DNA from: Actinomortierella ambigua
Taxonomy: Eukaryota; Mortierellomycota; Mortierellomycetes; Mortierellales; Mortierellaceae
Direction of reading: 5' to 3'
DNA: 64,000 nt
Assembly (NCBI GenBank): GCA_016098155.1
Contig: JAAAJB010000067.1
Coordinates: forward strand, 1 to 64,000
The notes under the pieces were generated by a model. The model ran no database searches. It was given only the letters and a program-made list of their open reading frames with translations, and was not told the origin of the DNA. The position numbers and the translations under genes are program-made. Within the stretch, counting starts at the first letter, position 1. Each line of letters starts with the position of its first letter. This document shows, one piece after another, positions 11,201 to 22,398 of the stretch.

Positions 11201-12484
11201 AGGAGTATGAAAAAGTATCCTTTCGGTCGTCAGCGGGGTATCTTTCCACTCAGCCTTATTTACCCCAGCTAGTAGCTTGGGTGCTGATGTTCCATTATCT
11301 TAGGCCCTCTTTCCCTTGAACTACGTATTTCGCACAGCGCTGCACTATGAGAGGCTAGAGTCACCAGCCAATAGTAGGGAGAAATGCCCCGAGAGATATG
11401 AATTTCAAACCCCTCTTACCCCCCGCGAACCAGACTGACTGTGAACTTCAAGGTCAGATCAGCAAATGGGAGACGCCCATCTTCCGGTGCCCCTTCCACA
11501 ATCTCCCGATAACGAAGAGAAGCAACGAGAAGGTTGCCGGACACCGTTTTACACGATATTGTGTTAGAGAGGATACCCCCAATCAGGGACCAGTGGTGCA
11601 AAACCAGCATACTGGACTTGAACCATGCGCACCAGAGAAAATAAGAGAATAGCAACGGAAATACACGGGAGTGACAGGTGCAAAGTAGGTTGAGAAAATA
11701 ACGGTGTATCTGTTGCATTGCAATCCTGTGAAGACACGAGAAGAACGAAAAAACAAGGGCACAATCCCCCGCATTCTTTTCTTCAGAAGGGGTGGTCCGT
11801 TCGTGAGCAAGGTTCAGCCCCTTCTTTGCTCTGTTGCCCAAGGTCGCCCGTGTAGACTTTGGCTCCCCTGTTCTTTCCTTCCTTGCCGTTCCTTTCTCTC
11901 CTGCCTTCCATCTGTCCCTGATTTTTTTTGGTACATGACAGCTATGCCCAAACACCCTACATTTTTTTTTCTGAACAGAAATGTGTCGGTCAGCTCGCGT
12001 AGATTTCTCGTCTAATTTCTGGTCATCCGTCTTTTGAATCTCTACTCCGCTCCGGGGAAAGGGGAGCCTCTTGTTTACATACATGTTGCTGCAGATAGCA
12101 CGGGGTGATGCTCTCACTCTATCTTCGTGCCCTTCTCCGCATATATTTTTTAGGACAGATTTTTCCCCCTCTTTGTCCGTTCGAGAAGAAAAAAAAAATG
12201 TGTATCATTTCTCGGGTACTGTCTTCCTCTGTACAGTGTATTTTTGCATGAAGCAAATGAAGTGAGCTGCTGGTGCTGCCTCAGACGATCATGCTCATTT
12301 GTTCTCACTTTGTTGATATCACGCGGTGGGGAGGGGGGAAGGGGAGGAGAAGAAGGGGGAGCAACAAGCGGAGGTTCCAGTTATTCGTCCATGGGCAAAC
12401 GGCCAAAAAAGATGCTGCATGTCATGCGTTCGATACATCCGGATCCGGCTCTGGTGTTCCTCTTCTCTTCACCCCCTGCTCTTC

Positions 12485-12515
<31 letters not shown>

Positions 12516-15231
12516 TCACTCTCCACATCCATTTCTAGAAAGGTTTGTGGGTGTGAGAAAGTGCAACACATTTGATTTATCCAAACCGAAAGAGGGGCTG
12601 AGACATTTTGATCTCACAGCAAGGGGAGAAAGGGAGAAGCCCTTCCAGTGGAATGAGAATACGATCCGATGGTGGGGCGCCTACTATGGTGTTGTGAATG
12701 TTTTCCCTTTGTTCGCTTGTCCTTTCGTGGTCGTTCTTGCCGCATATGTCTATCCTGGCTAATAGGCAAAGTTAAGCACATCATGAGAGAGAGAGACATA
12801 CAAACAACACACGCTGAAAAGGTAAAAAGTAAAAAGAAAATACGATAGTAGGGAATGTACACCCCATGCGTGATTACTCAGGTGTTCCGACGAGTAAACA
12901 TTGTGGTTCCTAGTCTACACCTCCTTGCCTCCTCTTTCCCCTGTAAACCCCGAAGACTACTACTACTATTACCCCAGAGATGGGGGTTATCATCTTCTTA
13001 CGACGTTCATCGAGCGGTCTCTGAAATGGCTGACCTTGACCCCCTTCTCTCCACTCCTACCTACTATCTCTCCCTTCTGGTGGACCCATATCATGACCCG
13101 TCTCTCGCTCCGAAGTATTTTGCCAAATTTCCTATTATTGTGTAGGTCCCTCGATCGGACAAGAGATTTGCGGTTTGCGGGGGTAGTGGGGAGGAAGGGA
13201 GGGGGGAGGGGCCAAATGACAGAAGAAGCAGAAAAACGTGGCAGCGGAGGCTGGAATTCCAGCGAAGGTTTCGCCCGCTTCTACCGTCCGTATCTTTCCT
13301 CTCTGGGTTTCCCTTCTCCCTCCTGCTATTGTTGCCGATAGTTGACACGAGGGAGGCGAAGTGGCACTCTGTGTGTAAACAAGAATGATGGAAGGGCTAC
13401 CACGTCTTGTATCACTTGGACTCTATATGCATGGATGAGACTTTCAAGCAAAATCGTAATGACTATTACTGAGAAGACAAAAATATAGAGATAGGCTTGT
13501 GGTATCCTCCTCATCGAAAGGAAAGGCGGGCGATTCAAAAGCCCAGCACAACGGACCGACTCATTCCAAAATGGAAAGACTCATGCACGTTGGGTCACTG
13601 TTTTTGTCAATCTCTAACTCTTTTTTTTTGCTGCTGTTGTTGTTGTTGTCTTCCCGTTCGTTCCTATTGTACGTACGGAGTAGTTTCGGGGGAGCCTTTT
13701 TTGTTGTTGCTTGCTTTTGTTGATGTGTGGGTGATGAATGCTGCGTGAGAGGTGTAAAACCTAAGGAGTTTAGTGCACAGACAATCAATCTCCTTTCCGG
13801 GCCTAGCCATTGGTGCAAAACAGAAAACCAGTTGTCCCACAAGACAGGGGGTCACCAATGAATGTCTTGGGAACTGAACACACACACAACAAGCAAACAT
13901 GTTACGGCCACGCGAACCCTGGTGTGGCGATTGAAGACAAACGATACCTTGTCGCACTCCTTGACTCCTTCATTCTCCTTGCTCGTTAGTGCGAACGGAA
14001 GGATATGTATCCAAGTCTATTTTTTTGTCTCTCAGCTTCTGCTCACTCCTTTTCCTCCAATTCACCAATTCGTTCCGACTTGTGGATGGTTTTGCGGGGG
14101 AGAAGAAATACCTTTTTGCATTCTCGCTTGGGCAAGCAACTAGACGAAAAGTAATAAAGTTGCCCGTTAAGTCTTTCACTCTAACCTCAACCCCCTGCAT
14201 GCAATTCAATTACTCATTTTGTGATGTACGATTCTCTATCTTTGTTGCTTCGTCGTTGGCGCATTCACAGCCTTTGATTACCCCGCATTGATCACCCCTT
14301 TCCTCCTCATTGTTTTTTTTTTTCTTTCGAAGAGGCTGAGAAGAGAGGGCTTTTGCGATAACAGAAAAAAAGACCAAGTGGATAACGAACAGACATTGCG
14401 GGGTAAACCTGGTGCGAAAAAAAACTTTGAGTTCGGAAATTGATTGGTTCCCTTGGAAGACAAGCTTGAATTGATGATTGTCACCACCTTATTTCCCCTC
14501 CTTCCCCCGCATTCCATGTTGTCATGACACACGTCAATGAATTAGACTCACCATTCTCACATGAGCACCTCTGGCCTCATCCTGAACTTGATCTGGGACT
14601 ATTGACTCGGTGTTGGCAATTTTATCCAACCCACTGGAACATGTTTGGCTGGGGTAGGCAACAGCCAAACAATATCATCAGCAAAAAAAAAAAGAAAAAA
14701 AAAAAAGGTGGGGTAGTGGAAGGCCAATACGAGAGGGTTCAGCGGGCCGCGTGGAAGTTTACGGACACGGGTTTTCTCGGCTACAAGCATATGCCCGAGG
14801 ATAGAAACGGAAACATGAAAGTAAAGGAGACAGTGATCCTACACTGTTGCCTACACGTACATTGCAAGCCACTCCTTACACAGGCTAAGAGAGAGAGAGA
14901 GAGAGCGAGAAGGAGATAGAGGGGCAAGTACAGTACGTAGTTGTTCTATGGTTGTACAGCGTTTTTCATGCTGCCCACAGCTTCACAAAACCTGACGTTC
15001 CACGGATTTCGTGTCGGAAAGTGAACCTCTGCTTCCAACGACGTTTTCACCTCCGCACACGGCGCGCAGGGTCCCACCCCTTTGTACCTTTTTTTTTGCA
15101 TGAACACTGCCCAAATGGAGGCAACCGACTTTTCACCTTTTCAAGTTCGTTCCAAGACTTTATGAAAAAAAGGTTTCTTTTGTATTCTTTGATGGTGCAT
15201 AGACTACTCCCCTTCATCTGTCCACTAGGGC
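8237..15231. other. 7-kb gene-free region with microsatellites
   Basis: No ORF shows family similarity, splice-consistent exon chains or tRNA boxes on either strand. The content is a polypurine leader to the Mig1-like gene (8440-8530), CTG/TGC arrays (about 8680-8710, 9013-9032, 9115-9155), an AC repeat (8960-8980), CT/GT-rich tracts, an A-rich block at 14681-14706 and an AG repeat at 14886-14906. It may be an extended regulatory region, contain non-coding transcripts, or hold a decayed gene. Confidence 0.5.
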
Positions 15232-16425
15232 CTAAAGGAGTTGGCGTTGGAAACATTTTTTTTCCTCTTCGAAGAAGCCGCGCACCGTTCGACCATGGTG
15301 TCCGGTGATTGTCATGAGATCATCGGTCACAACATTGGCCTCACCTTTCTTGATCAGCTCCAGTTCGTCCAGTACGACGGCAATCATGGTGTCGCTCAGA
15401 TGGCCGGTGTGGTCTTCCTGCCTACCCTCCAGCGACTCGGCCGAGGCGGGGACATCAAACATGACAGCAGGCTGCGACCCCTCTGCTTGCTGCTTCCTGA
15501 GCGATTCGAGATACTGCTTCATCTCGTCGCGTGAGACCGACTTGAATTGGATGTCACTATCAATGACCTCACCGAGCGTTTGAGCAATCTTCTCCGCCGT
15601 CACCGCTTCGGGCCCAGTCAAACTGTAGGTCATACCCGTGTGCTTGCCAAAACATGTGGCGGGGTCGCAGCCATGGTGGTCCCCATCGACGTCATGGTGG
15701 TGATGATGGTGATGATGACGATGGTGAGAATGGTGATGGTGGTGGTGAGGGTGGTGATGGTGGTGGTGAGGATGGTGATGGTGGTGGTGGCCGTTGCCAA
15801 AAGCAGCGACAATGGTTTCAATGGCACAAAAGATGTCACGCATATCGAGCGGGGACATGGCAGAGTCCTTGTCGACGGACATGGGGAGCTCACCCTTTTG
15901 TTGAATGACAGTTCGCCAGAGGAAGAACAGTTGATCGACAAAGGCGGAGCGGAGAACAAGATGACACGGCACCTTGTCTTTGAGCTCCTTCTCAATGTCG
16001 CGAAACTTGTACAGCTCTGGTAGGTCCTTTGTATCGGCACCGAGGCTCGAAAGAAGCATGGAGCACTTGACATCGTGTTGGCGCATGGCATCAATCACCT
16101 TCTTGGCTTCTTCGACGCGCATCTCGTCCAGCTCCGGAATCAAGATCGTGCAATCAACTTTGCGGAATGCATCGGCGAGGGATTCTTCTGTGTATTCGAT
16201 CTTTCGGACCTGAACATTCTTGTGGTGCTTCAGATGGCGCAGACGGTCGGTGTTGACCGCGAGACAGAGGAGCTGGATGTCCTTCCCCTTGTGCTTGTGC
16301 TTGAGCTTGCCAGCGAGGTACTCTGCTAAGTAATAGCCAAACCAAGAGTCACACGACGTGATGGCGATTGTCTTATGAGTACAGTGGTCATGGTCATGGC
16401 CGCGGAGAGCAGTAGAGTGTTCCAT
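15232..16425 (-). CDS. NmrA-like NAD(P)-binding protein with His-rich insertion
   Basis: Single exon, 397 residues. After an N-terminal GHDHDHCTH the chain has a Rossmann-like start, TIAITSCDSWFGYYLAEYLAG, in place of the usual GxxGxxG. It then follows the NmrA/HSCARG pattern: VQVRKIEYTEESLADAF, DCTILIPELDE, CSMLLSSLGAD, YKFRDIEKELK, VLRSAFVDQLFF and MSPLDMRDIFCAIETI. Such proteins are atypical short-chain dehydrogenase relatives that usually sense NAD(P) redox state rather than catalyse. Residues 213-244 are 28 His out of 32, followed by DGDHHGCDPATC. The insertion sits exactly where NmrA proteins have a loop before YSLTGPEAVTAEKIA. Metal binding is an inference from composition. It is divergent from the aldehyde dehydrogenase next door, which suggests shared control. 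Confidence 0.8.
   Translation of the reverse strand: MEHSTALRGHDHDHCTHKTIAITSCDSWFGYYLAEYLAGKLKHKHKGKDIQLLCLAVNTDRLRHLKHHKNVQVRKIEYTEESLADAFRKVDCTILIPELDEMRVEEAKKVIDAMRQHDVKCSMLLSSLGADTKDLPELYKFRDIEKELKDKVPCHLVLRSAFVDQLFFLWRTVIQQKGELPMSVDKDSAMSPLDMRDIFCAIETIVAAFGNGHHHHHHPHHHHHHPHHHHHHSHHRHHHHHHHHDVDGDHHGCDPATCFGKHTGMTYSLTGPEAVTAEKIAQTLGEVIDSDIQFKSVSRDEMKQYLESLRKQQAEGSQPAVMFDVPASAESLEGRQEDHTGHLSDTMIAVVLDELELIKKGEANVVTDDLMTITGHHGRTVRGFFEEEKKCFQRQLL
15690..15790 (-). repeat. His-codon microsatellite (CAC/CAT) inside the NmrA-like gene
   Basis: The repeat of GGTGATGGT-type units on the plus strand encodes six-His blocks split by Pro, then Ser and Arg. It stays in frame through about 32 codons. 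Confidence 0.85.
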
Positions 16426-16722
16426 GGTGTTATCGAGAGGTGCAAGTGTAGTGGGTCTGCAGGTGAAATGGGGTTACAAGTGGGCAAAAGGCTAGTTGTT
16501 GATGTGGAGTCGGCATGAGATGGGAAGAGGAGCTGGTGCGACTTTAAATGCCTGAAAAAACTCTTCTATCTGTTATATCATTCATCTCGGCGGATTATTT
16601 TCCGCCCCTAGTCGGACGCGCATTGGCAGACGCGCATTGGCAGTCACTAAGCGTTGCATAAAGCGTGCTAGTGGAACAAATTGATTCTCCACCCCTTGTC
16701 CCGAATCCACATTCCCACACGC
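16426..16722. promoter_or_regulatory. divergent promoter, NmrA-like / aldehyde dehydrogenase
   Basis: These 297 bases separate the two divergent start codons. A 14-bp unit, GACGCGCATTGGCA, is repeated perfectly in tandem at 16615-16628 and 16629-16642. Each unit contains ATTGG (a CCAAT box on the minus strand) next to GACGCGC. CCAAT boxes bind the HAP/NF-Y complex in fungi. A TTTAAAT element near 16543-16549 could serve as the TATA region of the NmrA-like gene. Confidence 0.6.
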
Positions 16723-18204
16723 ATGACGACCATTAGAACTGCCCGGGCTACTCACAAATTCCCACAGATTGTGGGCCCATTCATCAACAACAAATTCCAA
16801 GCCTCGGTAGCGGCCAAGCCCGTCTCGCGGCCTCTCTACAACCCATGCAACGAAGAACTGCTGGTGGAGCTCCCCGAGGGTGGTCCTGAGGACGTGGACC
16901 TGGCTGTACAGGCAGCGCGCAAAGCCCTGGAGGGTCCCTGGAAGGACTTCTCGGGCAAGAAGAAGCGCAACGTGCTGCTCGAGATTGCCGCGACGATTGA
17001 GAAGAACATGGAGGACCTGACGGCCCTCGAGGCAGCCTGCGGCAAGCCTTACCTCGAAGCCAAGTTTGACATCGAGGACTCCATCGACTGCTTGCGCTAC
17101 TTTGCTGGCCACGCCGACAAGCTCTCTGGACGCGCCTTTGCGACCGAGAACGGCATCAAGTCGTACACTCTTCGCAAGCCCGTTGGTGTCTGTGGTTTGA
17201 TCACGTCCTTCAACTACCCCCTCTTACTCGCTATCTGGAAGGTAGCTCCCGCGCTCGCTTGCGGTAACACGATCGTTCTCAAGCCTGCACACCAGACGCC
17301 ACTCTCATCCCTGCTGCTCGGCGATCTGATTGCCAAGAATACATCATTGCCCGAGGGTGTCTTGAATGTCGTGCCTGGTGGTGCTGAGGTCGGTCAGGCC
17401 ATCGTTGCCCATCCTGGTGTCAACAAGTGCAGCTTTACGGGCTCGGGCGCTGTTGGTCGCAAAGTGATGGCCGGCATCGCCGCCACCGGTCTCAAAGGGT
17501 TGACGCTCGAACTGGGCGGCAAGAGTCCATTGATTGTCTTTAAGGATGCCAATATGGACCGGACGGTCGAAGACGTCTTTGGAGCCATCTTCTCCAACAT
17601 GGGCCAGAATTGCTGTGCCGGCTCGCGTCTGTACCTAGAGCAAGGCATCGAGCACGAGTTTCTGGCCAAGCTCAAGGCGCGAATCGCGCAGGTCGAGATC
17701 GGTAGCTCGCTTGATGAGCGCTACGACTATGGCGCGATGGTCGACCGGGCCCATTTCGAACGCGTGATGGGTTTCTTGAACGATGCCAAGGCCAGGAACG
17801 CACCCGAGTTGTTTGTCGGTGGTGGACGCCATGGCGACAAGGGCTACTTTATCCAGCCAACGGTCTTTGTCAACGTACCTGAAGATGATCGGTTGGCGCG
17901 CGAGGAAATCTTTGGTCCTGTATTGTGCGTGATGAAGCCTTTTACGTCGATTGACGAGGTTATTCAGCGCGCCAATGCTACACCCTATGGCCTGGCTTCG
18001 GGTGTCTTTACGAGCGACCTTGGCAAGGCCGAGAAGATGGTACAGGCCCTTGATTCGGGTGTGACTTGGGTCAACACGTACAACTCTTGCTCCGTGCACC
18101 TGCCTTTTGGTGGCGTCAAGGAGAGCGGCATCGGCAAGGACCTGGGTGCGGAGGCTCTTGATGAGTACACGACAGTCAAGGCCGTGACCATGCGCATTGA
18201 CTAA
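16723..18204 (+). CDS. NAD(P)-dependent aldehyde dehydrogenase
   Basis: Single exon, 493 residues, the normal length for the family. It oxidises aldehydes to acids with NAD(P). The catalytic Glu motif LELGGKSP and the catalytic Cys motif GQNCCAGSR are both intact. The cofactor-binding stretch VGVCGLITSFNYPLL and IVLKPAHQTPLSS, the Gly motif SFTGSGAVGRKV, and EEIFGPVL and LPFGGVKESGIGKDLG near the end are also present. The best fit is the class 1/2-betaine-aldehyde-like group; the exact substrate cannot be read from the sequence. The ATG at 16723 was chosen because it precedes the conserved start of the fold; no earlier in-frame ATG exists. Flanked upstream by a shared divergent promoter and downstream by AATAAA at 18221. 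Confidence 0.93.
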   Translation: MTTIRTARATHKFPQIVGPFINNKFQASVAAKPVSRPLYNPCNEELLVELPEGGPEDVDLAVQAARKALEGPWKDFSGKKKRNVLLEIAATIEKNMEDLTALEAACGKPYLEAKFDIEDSIDCLRYFAGHADKLSGRAFATENGIKSYTLRKPVGVCGLITSFNYPLLLAIWKVAPALACGNTIVLKPAHQTPLSSLLLGDLIAKNTSLPEGVLNVVPGGAEVGQAIVAHPGVNKCSFTGSGAVGRKVMAGIAATGLKGLTLELGGKSPLIVFKDANMDRTVEDVFGAIFSNMGQNCCAGSRLYLEQGIEHEFLAKLKARIAQVEIGSSLDERYDYGAMVDRAHFERVMGFLNDAKARNAPELFVGGGRHGDKGYFIQPTVFVNVPEDDRLAREEIFGPVLCVMKPFTSIDEVIQRANATPYGLASGVFTSDLGKAEKMVQALDSGVTWVNTYNSCSVHLPFGGVKESGIGKDLGAEALDEYTTVKAVTMRID

Positions 18205-18220
18205 CGGCTTAATGTTAGTA

Positions 18221-18226
18221 AATAAA
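18221..18226 (+). terminator. polyadenylation signal AATAAA of the aldehyde dehydrogenase
   Basis: A canonical hexamer lies 17 bases after the stop codon, in the right orientation. Confidence 0.5.
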
Positions 18227-19054
18227 CAAGTTTTTTTTTCTTTCCTTTTGTACGTACATCGGAAATTCCAGGGGTGTGATGACCAACTGGCGCAACAGCA
18301 GTGGATGAGGGAGGTGGATGTTCGGGATGAAATACTGCTTTGTGTTGGATTGCAGATCGCCTGACAGGCTAAAAGAAACAAGCAGCACGAGAGACCGTGA
18401 CGACGAGTGGAGAGAGCAAATGGGAATAAGGGAGGTTCTGTTCTTGGCACATTTAGCCCCAAAGAGTTTTTTCTGTGGGTAGTTGTGCCAGAAGGAAGGG
18501 GGAGGAGGGAGGATGAAGTGTTCCCCATGACAGACACTACGCCCTTGGTGGACAACAAACCAATCCTTGCCCACGCATAGGATGCAGGGCGAAAGAGAGG
18601 CAAAATAGGGGAACAGGTAATATCATTCGCTCTCTGTCCCCACTCCCCCGCACTCTTTATGTTTTCAGTCCCTTTTTCATTCTTTTTTGCTTCTTGTTCA
18701 CCTACTCCTCTTCCTTCACAGCCTTCTAACCTTTGTCGTACAGTGCTGCGAGCAGACACTCTTGCACACTCTTTGGCTGTTCATTTTTCTCCTCTCCCCT
18801 CTCCTCCCTTCTCCCCCTTTCCTCCGTTTGACAACACTGACAACAACACCGTTCACACTTATTCCCTTTCCAACTTTCTCAACCTACAAGTCTCAGTCAT
18901 ACTTCGAACAGTGTTCGATTTCCTTTCGGCCCTGTCCCCAGATCAGCCTGCAGATTCGTCTATCAACGATCCCTCCCTTTTTTGGCCCTACGCTATTCTC
19001 CTTTCTCCCATCTCCCCGCTCCACCCTTCCCTCCACCTCCCTTTTCCCCGGACC
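18227..19054. other. intergenic, pyrimidine-rich
   Basis: No supported gene. From about 18660 the plus strand becomes strongly CT-rich (CTCCTCTCC blocks), consistent with the promoter or leader of the following membrane-protein gene. Confidence 0.45.
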
Positions 19055-20371
19055 ATGTTGGGAATAGTACGGTCTCTTCGGGCAAGGCACAGGGCCATGA
19101 TAGCTCATCTTCAAAAGGATGATAGCATGGTAGGTACTGGTCAACACAACAGCACACACGCACCCTTTCCCTTCCCCCCCGTCCTCCTTGTTTTGTTTCG
19201 ATGTTTTCTTTCTGCTCCCATTTCTTATGCAATGCAAAGCGAGCATGGAGGCGTTTTGAACAAGGAAGAAGAGGAGGAGCATTGTTTTTTTTCGTACATT
19301 GCGGTAAAATTGTAACAAGAAAAACAAAAGAACCATGTTTTGTGCTATGAAATTAAGCAATGTCATTTCTATCTATTTTTTACTTTTGTTATCCATGAAC
19401 TTCAGGTCTCTTTGCTCCCCTATGGCGCAGGGTGCTTCCTTGCCGGAGGATTGCTGATCGTCTCGGGCATTGCCGAGACTCATCCCAAGGCGCTGGCGAT
19501 AGCCTCGCAGCTGATCCAGATCGGATGGTGGATTTTGCAGATGCAAGGACTGGTTTGGCTTCAGTGGATGGGCGGCAGCGCGTATCAGGTCAACACTACG
19601 TTTCAAGTTTGGGTCTGGACGCTGCAGTTGCTGGATGTCCATCGTCGATTCTTGCAGCGAGTGGCGCTCTGTGAAGGAGGGTGTCCCGATGGCCGCATCG
19701 GTAGCCCTGGTGTAGACCCTGGAGAAGGGTCAGGAAGCATCGGTCACGTTCACGGAGCCTACGCATCCTCTTCCACCTCCACCTCTTCTTCATCATCCGC
19801 CATTCTCATGGGACCCCGGCAGTACTACTTTAACATGATCGCGCAGACCATGCTTTTCGGGACCCACATTGTCGGCAAGTTGACCGAGTGGACAGAGCTG
19901 ATGTGCGGCTGGCCGCGCACGTTCCTGACACCGTCGAGCTGTCCGCGTCCGCTCCCTTCGCCGACGCCATCGCATGCAGTACAAGGCTCATGGCAGAGGC
20001 AGAGCGGTGCTCCTGATGCCGGTGGGATGGCTGTTGCTCAAGGTTACCATGGACTTCATGGAGGAGGCAGAGAAGGAACAGGATCTTTGGCATGGGCATA
20101 TAACAACAACAATCTATCAGCACAGCAACAGGCATGGGCGACTGGAAGCCACGAGTTTGGAGCGGGAGGTGGGACGATGACGGCAATGGTGCGGTGGGTT
20201 ATTTTTGAGACATGGACGGGTATGGCGGTCTGCGGGTTGATGGCTCTCGCCTGGTTTGTCGCTGGACGGGTGCAACGGCGGTCTTCGTCTGTCGTTTCCA
20301 GCCAAAAAAACCATGTCTGCTCTTCTCCAGCCTCTACTCCTATTTCGGCCCATTGTGGTCCTACTACGTAG
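19055..20371 (+). CDS. multi-pass membrane protein of unknown function
   Basis: Two exons, 19055-19129 and 19406-20371, joined in phase 0 (donor GTAGGT, acceptor TTCAG). They encode about 346 residues. Exon 1 gives MLGIVRSLRARHRAMIAHLQ, a basic amphipathic start. Hydrophobic segments follow: YGAGCFLAGGLLIVSG, IGWWILQMQGLVWLQW, a weaker FQVWVWTLQLLDV, and near the end IFETWTGMAVCGLMALAWFV. Between them is a Ser-rich linker and PRQYYFNMIAQTMLFGTHIVGK. I do not recognise the family. The conserved-looking aromatic and charged residues around the membrane segments suggest a real gene; the C-terminal SSSVVSSQ region is low complexity. The small first exon was chosen because it is the only upstream ATG with a good donor in the right phase. 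Confidence 0.55.
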
Positions 20372-22398
20372 TAGTCGTGGTCGTTCTCCTGCAGCCATTT
20401 GTCCGCTACCACTGTCGTAGTGGATAGCTTGTTTAGCGGGATACAAAATACAAAGAAAAAAAATCCACATACTGTCAAGGACTTTCCTGAAATACATCAT
20501 GATGGTCCAAGTGGCACCGGTAACCCTGACTTGGTTGGAACCAAGCTACGCGCTGGTTTCAATGTGTCTATGTGAGTGTGTGCGCGCGAAGGGGGTGGGT
20601 CACCCTGACGAGACACAGCGAGAGTGCCTCCCTTCCAGATGGGTATTTATTCATATCTGGGGTATTTCGACTTTGGCTCATGCTGAAAAGTATTTTGTCT
20701 CATTCATTGCATGACGATGGCAACTATGCATTGCACCATGTGGTAAGTGACAGGTGTCTCAACAGATTAACGCACAACCAGACGTTTACACCGAGCCTGG
20801 TTGCGCTCAGTTCTTTTACTTATGGGCCTTTGCGCGCGTGTTTCACTCTTTTGTCCTTGAACTCGCATGAGCTCCACTGTTTTTTGTTGACTCAATCAAC
20901 AAAAACAAACGGGAGGGTGTTGCGATAAGCGCTACTGGCCGCCTCTGCGTTGACTTTTTGACTTGGCCATATCGGCAAACCCGACTGTAGCTTGTGCGCG
21001 CCCAAGTATCGTCCGTGCTGCCGGGGGGAAGCATCTCATGCGTGCTTGTGTGTGCTTCCCCCGAGCGTACTCATTAGTACAAGGTTTCCAGCCACGCTCT
21101 ATCGGCAGTAGTGTCGAACAATAACCGCGGAACCCGTAGTGAGTGAACAGTGCCGAGATAGAACAGCTTTTGTCAAAGATCAGTTTGGCAGCCATTGATG
21201 TCGCTTACGCAAAACGGAGCCTTCGATAGGGTCCGAAACCGTAAAAGCCCCATAGTGGATGGATGCTATCGAGCGCCGTGGGGTAACCGACGGGCTGTGG
21301 ACTGAAGGACGGCGCCACCCCTGCTGCATCCGCGTCCTCTTCTTTGCGCACGCTCTGATTGTTAGTGTAGTTGGCGCATTCAAGGATCTGCGATCCGCAT
21401 CACCATTCGACAACAACGAAGATCAGTGTTTGTCAATGATAGGACAACTCTTTATGGATGTAGCTGCTGGTCTCAACTCGAGGCACGCACCTCAACCTGA
21501 GGTCGTGCGTCCTCGACGTCGTAGCCCACCTTGCCCCGCCTTTAGGCTTGCGATTCCCAAACTTGCGACAGTCGCTTTCAGCGGGCATTGCTCACGACGA
21601 ACGATAGTGGCGAGCCGTCATAGCCGACACGGGGTGCGAGGAGGCTTCATCAAGTGCTCGGCGATGGCGGGAGGGGGGGGGGAAGGTTTGCCAAAGCCAG
21701 GGGCTGTGCCACAGAGATGCAATCGTTCAGCAGCTTGTCTTTTTCTCCTCTTATCGGACCCACCCTTGCGTATGCACAGAGGGACACTGAACCTTCTGGT
21801 GACCAACAGTCGTGGCGGGTAAACGACATCCCTAACGGCGGCTAGAAGATAGATGTCGGGTGCCGAACCTCCTCGAAGATACCACAGTGCGATGGATTCA
21901 ACAAACACACCTATGGTACTACCTCTGTCGCTAGACTAAGGACTTCCCGCTCGATCAGCCAAGCAGCCCTGACTCAAGAGGCCGCAGCGGTCAATGCCCA
22001 GCATTGAACGCTTCACCTCAAACCCGGATGGCGACAGCGCGATTGTACCTCCCGGTCTATAGAGTGCCCAAGGAGCGATACTTGGAGACATAGCTCAACC
22101 AGGTGGTGGAAAGGGAGGAAGTAAGAGCGTGAGGGACCCATGGTTATTTCTCGCCTTTTCCGCATTGGAGAAAGACAAGAAAGGACAGTCAAACTACTTT
22201 GGCCACTTTAAGACCTTCACAAGTCTCCATTCCACTCCCTTGCACACTATTCTTCAACATCTTTATTCTCCCATTCCTTGCTTTTTTGTCTCTACATTCC
22301 CTGTCTGACATCCTCTGTCAGACCTTGCTTTTGTCATTCTCCCCTCACTTCTCTCCTTGGGACCCTTTTGTTCTATCTATACTCATTCCATTGGCAAC
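20372..22398. other. intergenic region, possibly decayed sequence
   Basis: No gene is supported. From about 20930 to 22100 the sequence changes character: more CpG, few microsatellites and several medium-length overlapping ORFs on both strands, none with a family motif. That texture would fit a degenerate insertion, but no terminal repeats or target-site duplication was found. The last 200 bases are a CT-rich leader. Confidence 0.4.

Noticed and set aside
11580..11660. Possible tRNA on the minus strand (GGTTCAAGTCCA, like a T-arm B box)
   Set aside because: No A box at the right distance upstream and no acceptor or anticodon stem can be folded around it.
11416..12117. 233-codon open frame on the minus strand
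   Set aside because: Basic, low-information translation with no motif, ending in a hydrophobic run from CT-rich DNA; looks like chance.
21259..21822. 187-codon frame in the CpG-rich island
   Set aside because: No recognisable domain and overlapping frames of similar size on the other strand; kept only as a comment on a possible decayed insertion.
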